64,000 bases of DNA, taken from positions 1 to 64,000 of the forward strand of contig JAEZNO010000018.1 of the NCBI GenBank assembly GCA_023441805.1. The letters run 5' to 3'. The position numbers were made by a program, and so were the translations under genes. A model generated the notes under the pieces. It was not told the origin of the DNA. It saw only the letters and a program-made list of their open reading frames with translations, and did not search any database. The stretch is from Bacteroidota bacterium (GTDB lineage Bacteria > Bacteroidota > Bacteroidia > Bacteroidales > Lentimicrobiaceae). Shown piece after piece: positions 61,173 through 64,000 of this stretch (positions within the stretch are counted from its first letter, which is position 1; each line of letters opens with the position of its first letter).

Positions 61173-62684
61173 ATGATCAGAAAAGTACTGGTGGCCAACC
61201 GTGGCGAGATAGCGGTAAGAATTATGCGGTCGTGCCGTGAAATGGGTATTCGTACAGTAGCAGTCTATTCTGAAGCCGATCGTGCATCTATGCATGTCAG
61301 ATATGCCGATCAGGCATATTGCATTGGCCCGGCTCCTTCAGTAGAAAGTTATCTAAATATCGACAGAATCATTGATGCCGCTAAGAAATCGGGTGCTGAT
61401 GCAATTCATCCGGGTTATGGTTTCCTGTCAGAGAAAGCTGAATTTTCAGAGAGATGCGCCAATGAAGGCATCATATTTATTGGCCCAAATGCTCATGCCA
61501 TAAGGATGATGGGTGATAAAATTACTGCCCGCAAAACTATGATGGCTGCAGGAGTACCTGTTGTACCAGGCACTGTTGATGCAGTTAAAGATGAAAAGGA
61601 AGCATTGAAGATCATAGAGGAGATTGGACTTCCCGTAATGATAAAAGCAACTGCCGGAGGTGGCGGTAAAGGTATGCGTCTGGTGAAAAATCAGAGTGAG
61701 ATTCTAAGCTCTTTACGAATGGCTCAATCAGAAGCAAGAAATGCTTTTGGTGATGATTCAGTTTATATTGAAAAATACATCGAATCGCCGCATCATATTG
61801 AATTTCAGATACTGGCCGATAAACATGGCAATACTGTTCACCTGTTTGAGCGAGAGTGCTCAGTCCAGCGCAGGCATCAAAAGGTTATCGAAGAAACTCC
61901 TTCACCAATTCTCACTCCTGAAGTAAGAGCACAAATGGGTGCTTATGCAGTTTCAGCTGCTAAAGCGTGTGGTTATTATGGTGCCGGTACAATTGAGTTT
62001 ATTGTTGATGACAACCTCAATTACTATTTCCTTGAAATGAACACTCGATTACAGGTTGAACATCCTATAACTGAAAGGGTTGTGGGTGTAGATCTGGTAA
62101 AAGAAATGATAGGGATTGCCAATGGAAACACTCTTCCTTTTACTCAAGAAGACCTGAAACAATCAGGACATGCCATTGAGTGCAGGATTTATGCCGAAGA
62201 TCCTGATAACAATTTCATGCCAAGTCCCGGTACTATTCGACATATTACAGAACCGCTGGGTTTGGGTGTACGTCACGATGGCTATGTTTACGAGGGTTAT
62301 ACGATACCTATTTACTACGACCCGATGATTTCAAAATTAATCGTCTGGGCTGAAACTCGTAGTGAAGCAATCGAACGAATGAAGAGGTCACTTCACGAGT
62401 ATAAGATTACAGGGGTAAAGACTTCAATACGTTTCCTAGCAAAAATCATGGAATCAGATGATTTCATCAATGGTAAATACAATACTAATTTCATTGAGAA
62501 GAATCATGATTTCCTGATGGCTGAGCCTGAATGTGACGGTCAGTGTGAGGATATTGCCTTAATTGCTGCTTATTTTGAATACACAAGGCAGCTCACAAAG
62601 GCTCATACAAACGGAAGTGCGCTTAAACCGGTTAGTCGCTGGAAGGATTTACGAAATCATGAAATCAAACCCTTCAACTCATAA
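61173..62684 (+). CDS. accC: Biotin carboxylase subunit of acetyl/propionyl-CoA carboxylase, 503 aa
   Basis: This is an ATP-grasp enzyme that carboxylates carrier-bound biotin with bicarbonate and ATP. The whole family pattern is present: start MIRKVLVANRGEIAVRIMRS, HPGYGFLSE (about 79-87), ATAGGGGKGM (about 164-173, ATP-binding Gly loop), RECSVQRRHQKVIEE (about 228-242), FLEMNTRLQVEHPITE (about 287-302) and a C-terminal AccC domain. At 503 residues it is longer than E. coli AccC (about 449), a size seen in propionyl-CoA carboxylases. The carrier and carboxyltransferase genes follow, with the carrier 11 nt downstream. This supports a propionyl-CoA-type complex, as in Bacteroidota that make or use propionate. 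Confidence 0.93.
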   Translation: MIRKVLVANRGEIAVRIMRSCREMGIRTVAVYSEADRASMHVRYADQAYCIGPAPSVESYLNIDRIIDAAKKSGADAIHPGYGFLSEKAEFSERCANEGIIFIGPNAHAIRMMGDKITARKTMMAAGVPVVPGTVDAVKDEKEALKIIEEIGLPVMIKATAGGGGKGMRLVKNQSEILSSLRMAQSEARNAFGDDSVYIEKYIESPHHIEFQILADKHGNTVHLFERECSVQRRHQKVIEETPSPILTPEVRAQMGAYAVSAAKACGYYGAGTIEFIVDDNLNYYFLEMNTRLQVEHPITERVVGVDLVKEMIGIANGNTLPFTQEDLKQSGHAIECRIYAEDPDNNFMPSPGTIRHITEPLGLGVRHDGYVYEGYTIPIYYDPMISKLIVWAETRSEAIERMKRSLHEYKITGVKTSIRFLAKIMESDDFINGKYNTNFIEKNHDFLMAEPECDGQCEDIALIAAYFEYTRQLTKAHTNGSALKPVSRWKDLRNHEIKPFNS

Positions 62685-62695
62685 GAATCTGCACT

Positions 62696-63199
62696 ATGGA
62701 AATAAAAATTGACGGAAGAACTGCCAATGTAAGCGAACTGGGCAGAGAAGGAAATGTGGTTACCATGATGGTTGACGGTGAACTCTATGAGGTTGATGCT
62801 TTACGGGTTGCTGAGGGTATTTACTCAATACTTTATAAGGGCAAATCATACAACATTGAGATGATTGCAGGTAACACTCCACGCCATTTTACAGTAAATT
62901 CATGGTATAATACCTACCACGTGGAAGTAATTGACGCACAAACAAGGTACAGGATCAGCAGGGAAAAGGGTAGCCATACTGATGAGGGGAAAGTTATTGT
63001 TTCACCCATGCCCGGTAAGGTTGTAAAATTACTTGTAAAAGAAGGTGATGAGGTGCGGGCAGGACAGACCATAATAATCATCTCGGCCATGAAGATGGAG
63101 AGTGAATTCAAAGCTAAAGTAAGTGGAATTATTAAGCATATCTCAGTGAATGAAGGCGATACAGTAGAAGCCAACAAAGAACTTATAACAATTGAGTAG
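62696..63199 (+). CDS. Biotin carboxyl carrier protein subunit, 167 aa
   Basis: The C-terminal 75 residues are a biotinyl domain with the biotinylation motif SAMKME (lysine at about 133) between two lipoyl-like half-motifs (VSPMPGKVVKLLVKEGDEV, about 102-120; KVSGIIKHISVNEGDTV). The N-terminal 90 residues form a separate beta-rich region (KIDGRTANVSELG, then LYKGKSYNIEMIAG), seen in carriers of propionyl-CoA and decarboxylase complexes. It lies between the biotin carboxylase and the carboxyltransferase genes, 11 nt after the first and 22 nt before the second. It carries CO2 as carboxybiotin between the two active sites. Confidence 0.93.
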   Translation: MEIKIDGRTANVSELGREGNVVTMMVDGELYEVDALRVAEGIYSILYKGKSYNIEMIAGNTPRHFTVNSWYNTYHVEVIDAQTRYRISREKGSHTDEGKVIVSPMPGKVVKLLVKEGDEVRAGQTIIIISAMKMESEFKAKVSGIIKHISVNEGDTVEANKELITIE

Positions 63200-63221
63200 C
63201 AACATAACAACCGATTATTGA

Positions 63222-64000
63222 ATGAGCGAGTTATCTGAAATTTACCAAAAACTTGAAGATAAGAACCACAAAGCAATGCTTGGTGGTGGAATTGAAAGAA
63301 TTGAAAAACTTCACAGCACAGGGCGAAAGACTGCCCGTGAACGAATAGAAATGCTGCTCGACCCGGGTACATTCACAGAGCTTGACCGTTTTGTGGTACA
63401 TCGTGCGAGGGATTTCAACATGGAGAAGAACCTTATTCCCGGTGATGGTATCGTAAGCGGTTATGGAAAGATTGATGGACGACTGGTATATGTCTTTGCT
63501 CAGGATTTTACTGTTTTCGGTGGAACTCTGAGCAGGGCGAATGCCGATAAGATCATCAAGATTATGGATCTGGCCATGAAAATGGGAGCTCCTGTAATAG
63601 GCTTAAACGATTCAGGAGGTGCCCGCATTCAGGAAGGTGTTGAAAGTCTGGCAGGTTATGCTGATATCTTCTATAGGAATGTAATGAGTTCAGGGGTAAT
63701 TCCTCAAATCTCTGCTATTCTGGGTGCTTGTGCAGGTGGAGCCGTTTATTCTCCCGCAATTACCGATTTTATCGTCATGGTAAAGCAGGCCAGTTATATG
63801 TTTGTCACCGGCCCGGATGTTATAAAAGCCGTTACTCACGAAGAGGTGACAAAGGAAGATCTGGGTGGAGCCTTTACGCATAATTCTAAGAGTGGAGTTG
63901 CTCACCTGATGGCTCAGGATGAAGAACAGTCGATGATGATGATAAGAGAGCTGATAAGTTTCCTTCCGTCGAACAATATGGAGGAACCGCCCCGTATTGC
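63222..64000 (+). CDS. Acyl-CoA carboxyltransferase subunit (propionyl-CoA carboxylase beta type), partial at window end
   Basis: The ATG at 63222 opens a frame that runs off the window, so only the first 259 codons are present. Recognisable segments are STGRKTARERIEMLLDPGTF (about 30-49), VYVFAQDFTVFGGTLSRANA (about 88-107), GLNDSGGARIQEGVESL (about 126-142), GACAGGAVYSPAITDF (about 167-182) and FVTGPDVIKAVTHEEVT (about 191-207). These carry the oxyanion-hole glycines of the crotonase-like carboxyltransferase fold. The segment looks like the propionyl-CoA carboxylase beta/methylmalonyl-CoA decarboxylase family. It would move CO2 from carboxybiotin to propionyl-CoA (or the reverse). It completes a three-gene operon with the two preceding genes. 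Confidence 0.92.
   Translation, partial: MSELSEIYQKLEDKNHKAMLGGGIERIEKLHSTGRKTARERIEMLLDPGTFTELDRFVVHRARDFNMEKNLIPGDGIVSGYGKIDGRLVYVFAQDFTVFGGTLSRANADKIIKIMDLAMKMGAPVIGLNDSGGARIQEGVESLAGYADIFYRNVMSSGVIPQISAILGACAGGAVYSPAITDFIVMVKQASYMFVTGPDVIKAVTHEEVTKEDLGGAFTHNSKSGVAHLMAQDEEQSMMMIRELISFLPSNNMEEPPRI

Overview
The window reads as chromosomal DNA of a Bacteroidota bacterium, most likely a Bacteroidales/Marinilabiliales-type member of class Bacteroidia. The signs are type IX secretion (T9SS) C-terminal sorting domains of both type A and gliding-motility type B, SprB-like and HYR-repeat surface proteins, a TPR/AraC hybrid regulator, an ECF sigma factor followed by an anti-sigma/beta-barrel protein, Bacteroidota promoters (TTG, about 19 nt, TAnnTTTG) and a general lack of Shine-Dalgarno sequences. 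No genus can be named from the sequence.

Layout. 1-2396 holds one small membrane-protein gene surrounded by dense short repeats. 2397-23324 is a surface-protein locus: a 4073-residue PKD/HYR repeat protein, two small secreted proteins, and a 1587-residue SprB-repeat protein that alone carries a gliding-type T9SS sorting domain. Between these genes lie kilobase-scale non-coding stretches packed with seven-base tandem repeats. 23474-24160 has a single-domain response regulator and a 70-residue protein. 24466-26240 is a compact A+T-rich operon: GHKL ATPase, STAS-like (DUF4325) protein and PIN nuclease. It looks like a partner-switch-controlled RNase module and is my best candidate for an undescribed system. 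A convergent AAA ATPase follows. 27952-36152 carries two T9SS type A cargo proteins around a tiny membrane protein and a TPR/AraC regulator.

36458-51973 is mostly housekeeping: MenE-like ligase, RND/ABC efflux adaptor, TsaB, TolC, an M1 aminopeptidase with a sorting domain, a GNAT, a PAP2-like membrane protein, a porin-like barrel, tRNA-Arg(CCG), a GT39-type glycosyltransferase, a secreted protein, and the p-aminobenzoate set pabC-pabB/pabA, in which pabA and pabB diverge with start codons only 2 nt apart. 51975-56121 is a minus-strand operon of ECF sigma factor, anti-sigma-like barrel protein, LVIVD lipoprotein and a secreted barrel protein. Beyond an 11-bp iteron array, 56578-60860 is a five-gene plus-strand operon (acyl carrier protein, SDR reductase, AMP-forming acyl ligase, NodB-like deacetylase, AAC(3)-like acetyltransferase), probably for an acylated or acetylated saccharide. 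61173-64000 encodes the biotin carboxylase, biotin carrier and (cut by the window end) carboxyltransferase subunits of a propionyl/acetyl-CoA carboxylase.

Functions are assigned from motifs read by eye and recalled family knowledge. No database search was run, and residue positions are approximate unless a motif is named.
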